Positions 1 through 6,556 are shown, counted from the first letter of the stretch. The stretch: 8,982 nucleotides of DNA from Actinomycetota bacterium (GCA_003140115.1 PLIQ01000556.1:5078-14059), one strand, 5' to 3'. Translations and numbers: made by a program. The notes: generated by a model from the sequence alone, not told the origin.

Positions 1-1
1 C

Positions 2-1537
2 CGGCTGCGGTCGATGTCGCTGGCCGAGCTGGCCGACCGGCTGGATCAGCGGTTCCGGCTGCTGACCGGGGGCAGCCGCACCGCGCTGGAACGCCAGCAG
101 ACGCTGCGGGCGACAGTCGGCTGGTCCTATTCGCTGCTGACCGGCGCGGAGCGGGTGCTGCTGGGCCGCCTGTCGGTCTTCGCCGGAGGCTTCGGCCTGG
201 ACGCGGCCGAGGCGGTGTGCGGGTCCGGTGACCTGGACGCGCTGGATGTCGCCGATCTGCTCGGGTCACTGGTGGACAAGAGCCTGGTGGTGGCCGAGCC
301 CGCCGGGGAAACCCTGCGGTACCGGCTGCTGGAGACCATCCGGCTGTTCGCCGCCGAACGGCTCGTCGAGGCCGGCGAGGATGAGGCCGCCGCAGTCGCC
401 GCGGCCCACTGCGCGCATTTCCTGTCGGTCGCCGAGGCGGCGGCCGCTTACCTGACCGGGCCGGAGCAGGGCAGCTGGCTGGCCCGGCTGGACGCCGACC
501 AGGCTAATCTGCGCCGCGCCGCCGGGTACGCGGCCGGCCGCCCGGACGGGACCGCGGTGGTGCTGCGCCTGGGCGTCGCGCTCGACCGCTACTGGCGAGC
601 CCGCTCCCGGCAGCAGGAGGCCTTCGGGCTGCTCGTGCCGGCGCTCCGGCAGCCCGACGCCGGCGCCGACCCCGCCCTGTTCGCGGCGGCACTGGCCACC
701 GCCGCGGACGTCACTGATTTCATTGATCTCGCCACCGCACGGCAGCTTGCCGAACAGGCGGCCCAGGTCGCCCGCCAGCTGGGCGACGAGCGGCTGCTCA
801 GCAGAGCCCTTGGGGCTCTGTGCCGCGCGTGTTTCTTCGCCGGCGAGCCGGCGGCAGGACGCCCGTTCGGGCAGGAATCTGTCGAGTGTGCCCGGCGGCT
901 CAGCGACGACGTGCAGCTGGCCTGGAGCCTGCTCGGGTATCTCCTGACCATTGACACCATCGACCCGGCCCGGTCCGGAAAGCTCTACACCGAGGCGATC
1001 GCCTGCACCGAACGATCCGGCGACCATCTCAACAACTCCATCTTGCACAATAACGCCGGCTATTGTGCCATGGTCGCCGGGGACATCCCCGCCGCCCGGG
1101 CTCACCTGGAAGCCGCCGCACAAGCCGCGCAGCAGATCGGATGGGAGACCACCAACGTGCCCACGGGCCTGGGTGACGTGCTGCGCGCGGAGACAGACCT
1201 CGACGGCGCCGTGTCCATGTTCGAGGCCGCCCTGCGGATCAGCCGCCGGAACGGCGACAACTGGCAGATGGCCTACGCCATCCTCGGCCTGGCCTACCTG
1301 GCCGGCGATGCGGGCGACTGGGACCGGGCGGCTGCGCTCCACGGTGCCGCGCAAGCCCTTCTTGACCGGACCGGCAATCCGTGGCAAGAACTCTCCGCGC
1401 GTGACCGCCGGGACAGCCTGGACCAAGCGCGTGCGCACCTAGGCGATGAGCAGCTGGAGCGGGCCTACGCCCAGGGCATGGCACTCAGCCTCGACAACGC
1501 CCTTGACCTGGCTCTCCCGAAAGCGGGTCCGGCCTGA
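2..1537 (+). CDS. STAND/AfsR-LuxR-like transcriptional regulator, C-terminal part (5' truncated by window edge)
   Basis: The reading frame is already open at the left edge (residues RLRS precede the first ATG at 14), so the true start lies outside the window. Counting from the ATG at 14, residues 1-115 match the winged-helix segment that follows the NB-ARC ATPase in actinomycete STAND regulators: an RFRLLTGGSRTAL start, then TLRATVGWSYSLL, LSVFAGGF, and LVDKSLV followed by YRLLETIR. Residues about 130-490 are alanine-rich paired helices of TPR type, ending in the usual family tail (AAALHGAAQALLDRTG, then ARAHLGDEQLERAYAQG). No LuxR-type helix-turn-helix follows, so any DNA-binding domain (SARP/BTAD or other) must be upstream. 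The P-loop is also outside, so the exact subclass cannot be set. Such proteins sense a signal through the TPRs and switch nucleotide-bound state. GC content is very high, like the chromosomal backbone. Confident in the family, not in the target. Confidence 0.85.
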   Translation, partial: RLRSMSLAELADRLDQRFRLLTGGSRTALERQQTLRATVGWSYSLLTGAERVLLGRLSVFAGGFGLDAAEAVCGSGDLDALDVADLLGSLVDKSLVVAEPAGETLRYRLLETIRLFAAERLVEAGEDEAAAVAAAHCAHFLSVAEAAAAYLTGPEQGSWLARLDADQANLRRAAGYAAGRPDGTAVVLRLGVALDRYWRARSRQQEAFGLLVPALRQPDAGADPALFAAALATAADVTDFIDLATARQLAEQAAQVARQLGDERLLSRALGALCRACFFAGEPAAGRPFGQESVECARRLSDDVQLAWSLLGYLLTIDTIDPARSGKLYTEAIACTERSGDHLNNSILHNNAGYCAMVAGDIPAARAHLEAAAQAAQQIGWETTNVPTGLGDVLRAETDLDGAVSMFEAALRISRRNGDNWQMAYAILGLAYLAGDAGDWDRAAALHGAAQALLDRTGNPWQELSARDRRDSLDQARAHLGDEQLERAYAQGMALSLDNALDLALPKAGPA

Positions 1538-1799
1538 CCGCTACCGCCGTGGAACCGGGAGTCGCCATTGATCGGGCAGGCCAGGGCCGCCGCAGATACC
1601 GTACTCGCGTGCGCGTCGGACTGAGCAACCGGCTGCCTGGCCGCGCAGAATAAGGCGGATATCGTGCTATCGCCGTGACCGGCAGTCGTCACGCTCCGCG
1701 ACTTGCGATCCAGAACCGTGAGCGATCCTCCCTGCCGGATGTTTACGTCCCGGGTTGCTGTGCACCGCGGCGGCGCACCGAACCTGGCCGGTCCGGCCG
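1538..1799. other. Intergenic DNA without a recognisable gene
   Basis: This space separates the convergent regulator and lipoprotein genes. Short open frames cross it on both strands but none has a convincing ribosome-binding site, family resemblance or coherent composition. No clear terminator for the regulator gene was seen. The only strong structure nearby is the hairpin at 1800-1828. Confidence 0.5.
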
Positions 1800-1828
1800 C
1801 CGCCCGGGCCCGTACGCGGCCCGGGCGG
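1800..1828 (-). terminator. Perfect 11-bp stem-loop after the lipoprotein gene
   Basis: The arms CCGCCCGGGCC (1800-1810) and GGCCCGGGCGG (1818-1828) are exact inverted repeats around a 7-nt loop (CGTACGC). The hairpin lies 18 nt beyond the stop codon of the minus-strand lipoprotein gene. There is no T-tract, which is common for terminators of high-GC actinomycetes. Because the structure is symmetric it could also serve the convergent regulator gene. Confidence 0.6.
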
Positions 1829-1846
1829 TCAGCGTTGACTGCGCGG

Positions 1847-2356
1847 TCACAGGATCGTGATCTTGAGCGTGGCTTCGGTGATCCACTGCGGGCACATGCT
1901 GCCCCGGGCGCAGCGGGGCCGCACTGTGGCCATCAGCTCGGCGGTGCCGGGACGCTGCGCGGTGTAGTAGAAGACGCCGGACGTGCAGCGCATGGTCAGC
2001 ATGCCGCCGTCGATCCGGGCGGTGGTGCCCGGGCACGAGCCGGGCACGTCGGGGCCGCTGGCCTTGACCGAGGAGTCCACGGTCACGACGAAGTGCTGGC
2101 CGGGTGATATCCGCAGCGTGCCGGGCTGGAAGCCGGGGCCGAGCCGGACCGCGAAGATGACCGGCGCTGCGGAGACCGGCGCCGGGGACCTGCTCCGGCC
2201 CGGCGAGGACGGCCGGGCGGGCGCGGTCGCAGATGACGGCGTGCCCGCGCCTGCTCCCGCGGGCCCGCCGTGCGGGGTGGCGCTGCCGCAGGCGCACAGC
2301 GCCCCGGTGAGCGCGAGTCCGGTCAGCGCCGCGCTGACCGCGGTCCGGTTCAGCAT
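1847..2356 (-). CDS. Small secreted lipoprotein of unknown function (169 aa)
   Basis: The start is the ATG at 2356, preceded by AGGAG with a 5-nt spacer. The frame stays open further upstream but that part looks non-coding. Residues 1-20 form a signal peptide (MLNRT, then an Ala/Leu core) ending in an L-C-A-C lipobox, so Cys23 is the likely lipidated residue and the protein would sit on the outer face of the membrane. Residues 24-63 are a Gly/Ala/Pro/Ser-rich flexible linker. Residues 64-169 look like a compact beta-sandwich (alternating hydrophobic strands, PGQHFVVTVD, a GTAELMATVRPRC-type end), with four cysteines (108, 124, 149, 155) that could form two disulfides. The shape recalls Ig-like or cupredoxin-like extracytoplasmic domains, but no metal-site pattern is evident and no function is assigned. 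It is flanked by an ECF-like promoter and a strong hairpin, so it is probably monocistronic. Confidence 0.75.
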   Translation of the reverse strand: MLNRTAVSAALTGLALTGALCACGSATPHGGPAGAGAGTPSSATAPARPSSPGRSRSPAPVSAAPVIFAVRLGPGFQPGTLRISPGQHFVVTVDSSVKASGPDVPGSCPGTTARIDGGMLTMRCTSGVFYYTAQRPGTAELMATVRPRCARGSMCPQWITEATLKITIL

Positions 2357-2396
2357 GACTGCTCCTGCGGGGCCGGGGAAAATTTGATGTCCCTTG

Positions 2397-2423
2397 GACG
2401 CGGCATCTCCCGTGTATGGTTCC
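2397..2423 (-). promoter_or_regulatory. Possible ECF-sigma-type promoter of the lipoprotein gene
   Basis: Read on the minus strand, GGAACC (2423-2418) is followed after 17 nt by CGTC (2400-2397). This resembles the GGAAC...CGTC promoters used by envelope-stress ECF sigma factors of actinomycetes, with a spacer about one base longer than usual. Transcription would start near 2390, giving a leader of about 35 nt before the ATG at 2356. The match is by eye only. Confidence 0.3.
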
Positions 2424-2744
2424 CCTTCGGTTGCCGCCAGGCCGCGGACAGCACGGTTCCCGCGGACGCTGGCGCCCTTCCCGGCAGCCGGGCCGGGCAG
2501 GGCCTGGGCTGGCGCCACCGCCGGACCCGCCAGCAACCCGGCGAGCCGCCGGGGCGGTGAGGTGATCCTGCCAGGCACACACTGGACAGCCGCCAGACAA
2601 CCTCGGTCAGGGCAGGACAGACCCAGCGGCACATAACACCCAGATCTGTACTCGTCGTCGGCGGGCACAGCGGGAATCCGGTGACAACACCTACCGGCGG
2701 TGCCGGCCAGCGTTGGCGGGCGTCGGCGCCACCGTGATCAGCAG
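2424..2744. other. Intergenic region between divergent lipoprotein and TfoX-like genes
   Basis: About 320 bases with no gene that can be supported. Open frames on the minus strand run through it but give Trp/Arg/Pro-rich, low-complexity translations typical of antisense frames in high-GC DNA. A small inverted repeat CCGGC-GGT-GCCGG lies at 2694-2706. The region presumably carries the promoters of the two flanking genes. Confidence 0.45.
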
Positions 2745-2771
2745 CTGACAGGAACAAGTAACGGCTACGCT
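2745..2771 (+). promoter_or_regulatory. Candidate promoter for a leaderless TfoX-like transcript
   Basis: A TACGCT hexamer (2766-2771, TANNNT type) ends exactly 7 nt before the GTG start codon at 2779, and CTGACA (2745-2750) is a -35-like element with a short 15-nt spacer. No Shine-Dalgarno sequence lies between the hexamer and the start. This geometry is the one expected for leaderless actinobacterial mRNAs, whose transcription start coincides with the start codon. Confidence 0.4.
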
Positions 2772-2778
2772 CGTCCGC

Positions 2779-3114
2779 GTGGCCTACGACACTGAGCTCG
2801 CCGACCGGATCCGGTTCCTGATCGGCACCGGGCCGGGCGTAACCGAGAGGAAGATGTTCGGCGGCCTGGCATTCCTGGTAGGCGGCAACATGGCGATCAG
2901 CGCCAGCAGCCAAGGCGGTGCCCTGGTCCGGGTTGACCCCGCCGAAACCGGCGCCCTGGTCGCCACGGCGAATGCCGCCGTGGCGGTGATGGGCGGCCGG
3001 ACGATGCCCGGATGGCTGCGCGTCAGCGCCGAGGACCTGGAAACCGACGAGCAGCTCATTGAGTGGGTCAACCGCGCTGTCGGATACGCTCGGTCGCTTC
3101 CGCCCAAGCGCTAG
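2779..3114 (+). CDS. TfoX N-terminal-domain protein (111 aa)
   Basis: The whole protein is one TfoX/Sxy N-terminal domain. Hallmarks are the basic-hydrophobic RKMFGGLAFLVGGNMA stretch at residues 24-39, a VRVDPAET segment near residue 50, the MPGWLRV strand near residue 75, and a final amphipathic helix (EWVNRAVGYARSLPPKR) at the C-terminus. The C-terminal TfoX domain found in proteobacterial competence regulators is absent, as is normal for the short actinobacterial members, so a competence role should not be assumed. In actinomycetes its function is unknown. GTG at 2779 is chosen because family similarity begins directly there and a -10-like box sits 7 nt upstream. Transcribed alone and divergent from the lipoprotein gene. 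Confidence 0.88.
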   Translation: MAYDTELADRIRFLIGTGPGVTERKMFGGLAFLVGGNMAISASSQGGALVRVDPAETGALVATANAAVAVMGGRTMPGWLRVSAEDLETDEQLIEWVNRAVGYARSLPPKR

Positions 3115-3279
3115 CCCAGGGGCACGCAGATCATCCAACTCGGCGCCGGGCTGGCCCACGGCGGCGGGTGCGGCTGTCCCTGCGCTGATGCCGTGGCCGG
3201 TGAAGCCGGCCGCGACGGCGGCCAGGTGCTGGCGCGCCTGATCAGGCGATGCTGGCTGCGGGAGGAGTCCGGTGGTCAA
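3115..3279 (-). pseudogene. Possible fragment of a small protein encoded next to the relaxase
   Basis: A minus-strand frame starts with TTG at 3279, overlapping the relaxase-relic stop codon as TTGA, the arrangement of translationally coupled genes. About 55 codons have high G+C at third positions and a coherent alanine-rich composition (SPDQARQHLAAVAAGFTGHG near residues 11-30). It then runs antisense into the end of the TfoX-like gene with no natural terminus. I read it as the remaining N-terminal part of a small protein once encoded downstream of the relaxase. I do not recognise the family with certainty, and it may be chance. Confidence 0.25.
3193..3213 (+). terminator. Possible stem-loop downstream of the TfoX-like gene
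   Basis: GGCCGG (3195-3200) and CCGGCC (3206-3211) are perfect inverted repeats around TGAAG, extendable by one G-T and one G-C pair. It lies about 80 nt after the TfoX stop codon and has no T-tract. It falls inside the minus-strand relic described at 3115-3279, so it could simply be sequence of that relic. Confidence 0.25.
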
Positions 3280-3722
3280 GGGTTGTCCTCCAGCCGAGCG
3301 GCAAAGGGGTATGAGAGGACATGTGCAGCGGTTGCAGCAGCGTCGCTAGGGCCGGGCGCTGGTTCTGGCACCGGTCCGTTCGGGTAATCGAGGCGGAACC
3401 AGACGATGTGAGCACGCCTGATCCGCTCGACGCCGCAAGGGTGAGCTCCGCGCTGGGTTTGGGTGGCGGGCGGGGGCTCGGCGGAGCGCAGCGGAGGGTA
3501 CTGCTGATCGGGGTGCCGGCGGCGTAGCTCGGCGTCGGCTGCTTCGGCTAGGTGCCGCTGCTGTCGGGTGGCGGCGTCCCAGTCGGCCCGGTCGGCCATG
3601 ACGACGGCGAACACGGCCTCGCGCTCGGCGTAGGCATCGTGCATCGCCTGGTAGCTGGCGGCCAGGACCTGCTGCTGGTCGGCCCGCTCGTGCTGGCCGC
3701 GGTGCTGGGCGGCAGCCACAGC
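3276..3722 (-). pseudogene. Remnant of a MobF/TrwC-like conjugative relaxase (C-terminal region)
   Basis: From the first codons after 3722 to about residue 80, the translation resembles the C-terminal region of actinomycete MobF relaxases: HERADQQQVLAASYQAMHDA, an AEREAVFAVVMADRADW helix, HLAEAADAELRRRHPDQ, then PLRSAEP. After that the family-like sequence stops and about 65 residues of unrelated, proline-rich translation lead to the stop at 3276. The catalytic N-terminal relaxase domain (tyrosine and three-histidine motif) and helicase domain are missing. The GTG at 3719 that could serve as a start has no ribosome-binding site, and the same frame hits a stop at 3750-3752 inside the neighbouring peptidase gene. 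It is therefore a dead relic of an integrative or conjugative element. The family assignment rests on remembered motif resemblance. Confidence 0.55.
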
Positions 3723-3723
3723 A

Positions 3724-5079
3724 TTATGCTTTAGCGGCGAGATGGCCGATCAGCATCGCCTCGCTAATACAGCAGTTCTGGAGTTCCCCAAGATGAACGC
3801 TCTCGTTTTCAGAGTGTGCCCTGCTCTCCGGGTCCTCGGCTCCGGTCAGCAAGAGTGACATATCTGGATATGTCTCGGCCAGAGCCGCCACCAGCGGGAG
3901 CGAACCACCGCTGCCCGGCTCCACCGGAGCGCAGCCCCAGGTATCGGCGCACGCGCGGCGATATGCCTCGAAGGCACGCCCGGACGCGTCGATGCGGTGT
4001 GGCTCGCCCACTTTGGATAGCTTCACCGTCACGTCCGCGCCCCATGGCGCACGGCGCTTCAAGTGCTTCTCGATAGCTTTGAAAGCCCGTTGCGTGTTGT
4101 CGCCCGGCGCGAGCCGGACACTGATCTTGGCCCGGGCGGTCGGGACGAGCTGGTGCGCCGCATCTTCGGTCGGCGGAGCATCAATTCCGATGACGTCGAT
4201 GGCCGGCCGCGTCCAGAGCCGATGGGCAAGCGGACCCCGGCCCAGAAGCCGGACACCGGGCCGTAGCCCCGAGAACCGGCGCAGGTCGGATTCATCCACT
4301 TGCAGGGTATGCGCGGCACCGGTGCGCAGGCCCCTGACCGCGACGCTGCCCGTGCGGTTATGCAATGTGGCTATCAGCCTGCACAATGCCGTCAGTGCAT
4401 CTGGCACTGGTCCGCCGTACCTCCCGCTGTGCACTGCATGATCAAGCGTCCGGACCTCCACGACGCAGTCGATGATGCCGCGCAACGAGGTCGTCAACGC
4501 CGGCTGGCCGATGGTCCAATTCGAGCAGTCAGCCAGCACGATGGCGTCGGCCCGTAGCAGGCGGCCATATTCGCTGAGAAAGGCGGAAAGATGCGGTGCT
4601 GCGATCTCCTCTTCACCTTCGATGAAAACTGACACCCCTACCGGCGGCTTGCCCTCCCACGCCTGCAGCGCCGCCGCGTGTACCGCTATCCCCGCCTTGT
4701 CGTCCGCCGCGCCGCGGCCGAAAAGACGTCCGCTGCGTACCGCCGGTTCGAACGGCGGTGAGTCCCACAGCTCATCCGGACCAGACGGCTGGACGTCGTG
4801 ATGGGCATACAAGAGGACAGTAGGAGATCCGGCCGGCCCTGGAATCGAGCCAAATACCGCAGGATGCGCCCCGTCGACCTCGAGCATCCTGACGCCTTTG
4901 AGCCCGGACCGCTCAAGCCAGGAGGCGGTGGCCTCCGCTGATCGCCGCACCTGGTCGGCCCGGAAACCGTGTGCACTAACCGATGGTATTCGGATGAGGT
5001 TCTCAAGCTCGGTACGAATATCATCGAATCCAGATTCGATCACTGCTTGGACAGCCTGTGGGCTTAGTGCAGTTGGCAA
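3724..5079 (-). CDS. M20 family metallopeptidase (dipeptidase-like, 451 aa)
   Basis: A cytosolic di-zinc exopeptidase that should hydrolyse dipeptides or N-acylated amino acids. All landmarks are present: IRIPSVSA near residue 30; metal ligands in YAHHDVQP (His93, Asp95); GRGAADDK (Asp126); the catalytic/ligand glutamates in EGEEE (154-158); VLADC (Asp184); the dimerisation/lid domain at about 195-310 with HSGRYGG (His217); and the last ligand His422 in RAHSENES. It thus looks active. I chose the TTG at 5079 because GGAGGG stands 8 nt upstream and the resulting 451 residues match the family's usual length. In-frame ATGs at 5199 and 5283 would add 40 or 68 residues unlike any M20 N-terminus; the one at 5283 also has a good ribosome-binding site. 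It lies downstream of the dioxygenase on the same strand but 647 nt away. Substrate unknown. Confidence 0.87.
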   Translation of the reverse strand: MPTALSPQAVQAVIESGFDDIRTELENLIRIPSVSAHGFRADQVRRSAEATASWLERSGLKGVRMLEVDGAHPAVFGSIPGPAGSPTVLLYAHHDVQPSGPDELWDSPPFEPAVRSGRLFGRGAADDKAGIAVHAAALQAWEGKPPVGVSVFIEGEEEIAAPHLSAFLSEYGRLLRADAIVLADCSNWTIGQPALTTSLRGIIDCVVEVRTLDHAVHSGRYGGPVPDALTALCRLIATLHNRTGSVAVRGLRTGAAHTLQVDESDLRRFSGLRPGVRLLGRGPLAHRLWTRPAIDVIGIDAPPTEDAAHQLVPTARAKISVRLAPGDNTQRAFKAIEKHLKRRAPWGADVTVKLSKVGEPHRIDASGRAFEAYRRACADTWGCAPVEPGSGGSLPLVAALAETYPDMSLLLTGAEDPESRAHSENESVHLGELQNCCISEAMLIGHLAAKA

Positions 5080-5283
5080 AATCCCGGCCCTCCGTGCGTC
5101 TAACCTGGCCTCGCTCTGACAGTGAGTGCGGGATGGTCCATCGCGATACCGGTCTCCGGCGAAACACGTGGCCAGAACAGATATGTCGAGCTGGTTCATA
5201 GCGCCGTGCACAACTGCCGATGGCTCACCTGACCTACAGCTGAACTTCCCACCCGAACCAACAGGTGCCGTACATTCGGTCAT
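5080..5283 (-). other. Cysteine-containing 68-codon frame in front of, and in frame with, the peptidase
   Basis: The ATG at 5283 is preceded by GGGGGTG with a 5-nt gap, a good ribosome-binding site. The translation starts MTECTAPVGSGGKFSC and carries cysteines at 4, 16, 40 and 55; a second ATG at 5199 begins MNQLDISVLATCFAGDRYRD. The frame has no stop and runs straight into the peptidase, so it is one of three things: an unusual N-terminal extension (giving 519 aa), an upstream peptide whose stop was lost, or non-coding leader. LDISV followed by a cysteine-containing tail vaguely recalls leader/core layouts of ribosomally made peptides, but no known precursor family is recognised. Low confidence in any of these readings. 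Confidence 0.25.
5088..5093 (-). promoter_or_regulatory. Shine-Dalgarno sequence supporting a TTG start for the peptidase
   Basis: GGAGGG read on the minus strand ends 8 nt before the TTG at 5079. It is the strongest ribosome-binding site close to where M20 homology begins, and is the main argument for a TTG start rather than the upstream in-frame ATGs. Confidence 0.5.
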
Positions 5284-5726
5284 TAACGCACCCCCACGCC
5301 TGGCACGATACGGAAATATCCGACGGCAATCAACGGGGCTGTTACCTATGGGGCGATCGACATCCTGGTGGACGATTACTTTGGTCACACATGCAACGTA
5401 GACTCTCATTAGTCCCAACCGTCGGCCGCCGAGGTGTCGCGACTGCTCGTCGGCCAGCCCACGCTGCGCCGCACCATGAAACTCGCCGGACCCGGCTGCC
5501 GGATCGTCAGCGCGGATATCTGATGCCGGTGGGCCGGACCTGGCCATGTATCCCGGTGGTATCGGCGGCGCCGATCCGGGACCAGCACCGGCCCTGGGGT
5601 TATGCGGACCGGCCCCGCGCGCCCTAGCGCTGATCAGCCGGGCTGACCGTTACGGGGAACGGGGCGGCAGCCATCGTCTGTGACACCAGGCCGCGCACAG
5701 AGCCCGCTATGTGCGCTGCGATATGG
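5284..5726. other. GC-rich spacer between dioxygenase and peptidase genes, no intact gene
   Basis: The DNA at 5521-5640 counts to 88 G+C of 120, well above the oxygenase gene beside it, so it looks like backbone sequence or a separate insertion. Weak hairpins on the downstream side of the oxygenase stop, TCAGC-CGG-GCTGA (5634-5646) and CCGTT-ACGGGG-AACGG (5647-5662), could end oxygenase transcription. No tRNA, insertion sequence or intact gene was recognised. Possible coding relics on the plus strand are listed separately. Confidence 0.45.
5413..5627 (+). pseudogene. Possible plus-strand coding relic: two short frames joined by TGATG
   Basis: From 5413 to 5523 the plus strand reads a 36-codon frame with very high third-position G+C (VSRLLVGQPTLRRTMKLAGP within it), closed by TGA at 5521. 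That TGA overlaps the ATG of a second short frame (5523-5627, beginning MPVGRTWPCIPVV) as TGATG, the layout of coupled genes or a frameshifted single gene. The first frame has an in-frame TAG directly upstream and no ribosome-binding site. I do not recognise either piece; this could be the tail of a destroyed gene or chance in GC-rich DNA. Confidence 0.2.
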
Positions 5727-6461
5727 CTACCTGCTCTCCAAGTAGGTGCTGGGATAGTCAACGGTACATATAATCGCATCGCGCTGTGTGCTCTGATTGG
5801 CCCGGGGCTTCAACGGTGTCGCGCCGTGAAGGAAGTCACTGTCCCTGAATATGAGAATATCGCCCGGGCGCAGCGTCTCGAAGAATATTCGCTTCTCCGG
5901 GTTATCAGAGCTATACAGATAGCTTCTGGCACCTCCGCCTATCTTATCTAGCACATATATGATAATGAACTCCTCATTATCTTGGTGCGGTCGGGTGACG
6001 ACGTTGGTGTAAGTCCGAAAGAGGTTGACCCCGAAGGTCCCGCGATCACGCCGAAATTGAGCGGGAATAAGCGAAAGGCAAGCTGTTACCAAATCCCGCG
6101 CATAGTCGTTCTCCAAGAGCAGGGCACGAGAGTGCTGCCGCTCGCCAGGAATGTCACCGCGATTCTTGATAAGGATATCCTTATATTCGCTGAGATGTAG
6201 CCGAGGAGTATCCCATTCGTAATAGATTACGTCGCGGGCCCGTTTACGATCCACTGGAAGATCGGGTACGTCGCTCTGCAAGACCTCGTCATTGAAGTAG
6301 GTCTCGGATAGCTTCCAGCGGAAATCCTTGGGCAGGCCGATCCTACGGTCAGTGACTCTGGCGAAGCCATGGACGAGGATACTCTCCCAGACCCGCTGGA
6401 CGGCCAGCGTCTCGAGTCCGCCGCAGGTCCACTGTGTATTATCGATATCGCCGGGTAGCAT
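5727..6461 (-). CDS. Fe(II)/2-oxoglutarate-dependent dioxygenase (amino-acid hydroxylase-like, 244 aa)
   Basis: Couples oxidation of 2-oxoglutarate to hydroxylation of a substrate C-H bond in the cytosol. The C-terminal half holds the double-stranded beta-helix core. The iron triad is His159-x-Asp161 in TRPHQDNEE and distal His212 in FLHGATPL; Arg227 in QRDAIICTVDYP is the expected 2-oxoglutarate-binding arginine. The GG-R-Y-LY segment after the HxD strand and the LRPGDILIFRDSDFLHG strand resemble the 2OG-Fe dioxygenase family that includes bacterial L-isoleucine 4-dioxygenase, which is also about 240 residues long. The N-terminal 150 residues, which shape substrate choice, match nothing I know closely. 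The ATG at 6461 has GGAGAGAG upstream. It follows the XRE regulator gene by 95 nt on the same strand. Its G+C (about 54% in a 120-nt sample) is low for an actinomycete, suggesting transfer. A free amino acid, a dipeptide or a peptide could be the substrate. Confidence 0.8.
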   Translation of the reverse strand: MLPGDIDNTQWTCGGLETLAVQRVWESILVHGFARVTDRRIGLPKDFRWKLSETYFNDEVLQSDVPDLPVDRKRARDVIYYEWDTPRLHLSEYKDILIKNRGDIPGERQHSRALLLENDYARDLVTACLSLIPAQFRRDRGTFGVNLFRTYTNVVTRPHQDNEEFIIIYVLDKIGGGARSYLYSSDNPEKRIFFETLRPGDILIFRDSDFLHGATPLKPRANQSTQRDAIICTVDYPSTYLESR

Positions 6462-6556
6462 TTTTTAGCTCTCTCCACCAATGTAAATGAGGTCCCCGTG
6501 AGCGACCACACGGACCGCATGCCTGCCGCGACAGGCTGCCTCATATCGGGTGTATT
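6462..6556 (-). promoter_or_regulatory. Intercistronic leader with two tandem stem-loops before the dioxygenase
   Basis: Between the regulator stop and the oxygenase ATG lie two inverted repeats. GCCTG (6521-6525) pairs with CAGGC (6532-6536) around 6 nt. GGTC+CGTG (6491-6494, 6497-6500, with a CC bulge) pairs with CACGGACC (6509-6516) around 8 nt. The rest is AT-rich and includes the ribosome-binding site. The hairpins could partly terminate the regulator transcript, stabilise the oxygenase message or form an operator. No Rho-independent T-tract follows directly. Confidence 0.35.

Noticed and set aside
266..1438. Long minus-strand open frame antisense to the STAND regulator
   Set aside because: It is the usual shadow frame of a GC-rich gene: Gly/Arg/Pro-rich translation, no family motifs, while the plus strand shows clear winged-helix and TPR features.
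1743..2600. Minus-strand frame overlapping the lipoprotein gene in another phase
   Set aside because: Arg/Pro-rich translation without motifs. The lipoprotein frame has a signal peptide, lipobox, ribosome-binding site and terminator.
2350..3279. Single 309-codon minus-strand gene across the TfoX-like region
   Set aside because: Most of it is antisense to the well-supported TfoX-domain gene and has Trp/Arg/Pro-rich shadow composition. Only the first 55 or so codons look coding-like and are listed as a possible relic.
3321..3527. Plus-strand short frame starting MCSGCSSVARAG opposite the relaxase relic
   Set aside because: No ribosome-binding site or recognisable family. It lies opposite the relic's unrecognised tail and most likely arises by chance.
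5079..5547. Full upstream extension of the peptidase to 5547
   Set aside because: It would add 156 residues with no M20 similarity; the part upstream of 5283 lacks a ribosome-binding site and has mixed composition.
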